From: Burkholderiales bacterium
GTDB taxonomy: Bacteria > Pseudomonadota > Gammaproteobacteria > Burkholderiales > Burkholderiaceae_F
Direction: 5' to 3'
Length of the DNA: 5,114 nucleotides
Assembly (NCBI GenBank): GCA_024641225.1
Contig: JAHEDN010000239.1
Coordinates: 1-5,114, forward strand
Shown: piece by piece, positions 4,964-5,114 of the stretch
How the letters are laid out: each line of letters starts with the position of its first letter
How positions within the stretch are numbered: the first letter of the stretch is position 1
The notes under the pieces: model-generated
Told to the model about the DNA's origin: nothing
Seen by the model: the letters and a program-made list of their open reading frames with translations, nothing else
Databases searched by the model: none
Translations under genes and position numbers: made by a program

Positions 4964-5114
4964 TCAGGCCGCCACGTAGCGCCTGACGATCTCCGCGCTG
5001 GCCTGCCAGTGTCGCGCAAGCTGCGCCGGGTCGCGCAGGTCGCGGTCGAGCACTGCCGACAGGGTGTGCTGGTTCGACAGCAAGAAGTAGCCGAGCGACG
5101 CGATCGAGAGGTAG
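4964..5114 (-). CDS. TetR/AcrR-family transcriptional regulator, C-terminal fragment (5' end outside window)
   Basis: The minus-strand frame is open from the window edge (first full codon at 5113) to TGA at 4964-4966, giving 49 residues. The sequence includes YLSIASLGYFLLSNQHTLS, then LDRDLRDPAQLARH and a final EIVRRYVAA. This is the pattern of the last two helices of one TetR C-terminal ligand-binding subfamily: a SIA-x-L-x-YF-x-L-SN-x-HTLS stretch, an acidic RDL, then a closing helix. The N-terminal helix-turn-helix lies beyond position 5114. It reads in the same direction as the synthetase remnant, with its stop 96 bases upstream. Regulators of this type often control neighbouring lipid or efflux genes, but the target here is unknown. 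The fragment lacks a start codon in the window. Confidence 0.75.
   Translation of the reverse strand, partial: YLSIASLGYFLLSNQHTLSAVLDRDLRDPAQLARHWQASAEIVRRYVAA

Noticed and set aside
4759..5019. An 86-codon minus-strand frame spanning the TetR end and the synthetase start
   Set aside because: It runs out of frame across two better-supported features and contains no recognisable domain.
1..5114. A new defence, mobile or CRISPR-like system
   Set aside because: I found no regularly spaced repeats, nuclease, helicase, recombinase or transposase motifs, and no retron-like or tRNA-like structure. The unusual content is explained by a stress operon and gene decay.

Overview
The window is GC-rich (roughly two thirds G+C by eye), with coding regions strongly biased to G or C at third codon positions. 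The gene families point to a proteobacterium, most likely a beta- or gammaproteobacterium, but nothing here fixes the genus. Layout from left to right. (1) Positions 1-726 (+) hold the C-terminal part of a DUF3604 family protein. (2) Positions 727-948 are a convergent intergenic gap with a weak hairpin/T-tract and one copy of a short dispersed repeat. (3) Positions 949-2922 (-) carry a compact three-gene operon, transcribed right to left: hemerythrin HHE protein, DUF2249 protein, then a roughly 12-helix membrane protein resembling NnrS / heme-copper oxidase subunit I. The first two genes overlap by 8 bp and the last two are 5 bp apart. (4) Positions about 2923-3483 are mostly intergenic. They hold a candidate FNR/CRP-type promoter for the operon, a 49-codon remnant of another gene's 3' end, a second copy of the dispersed repeat, and a doubtful small ORF. 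(5) Positions 3484-4005 (-) encode an unidentified small membrane protein. (6) Positions 3974-4867 (-) hold an acyl-CoA synthetase (AMP-forming) broken at both ends and fused to an unrelated tail beside a 16-bp tandem duplication. (7) Positions 4964-5114 (-) are the C-terminus of a TetR-type regulator that runs off the window; it has no start codon here and is easy to miss.

The coherent unit is the hemerythrin-DUF2249-membrane protein operon. Sets of this kind are known to me from denitrifying and nitric-oxide-exposed proteobacteria, near nor/nnr genes. Hemerythrins bind O2 or NO at a di-iron centre, and NnrS-like proteins are haem-associated membrane proteins tied to NO stress. A role in NO/O2 sensing, buffering or detoxification is therefore a reasonable inference, and the possible FNR-type box centred at -41.5 fits it. 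The right third looks like a decaying region: a gene core missing both ends, a tandem duplication, a chimeric tail and a 3' gene stub next to a dispersed repeat. I see no CRISPR array, tRNA, rRNA, intact transposase or phage gene, and no convincing undescribed system.
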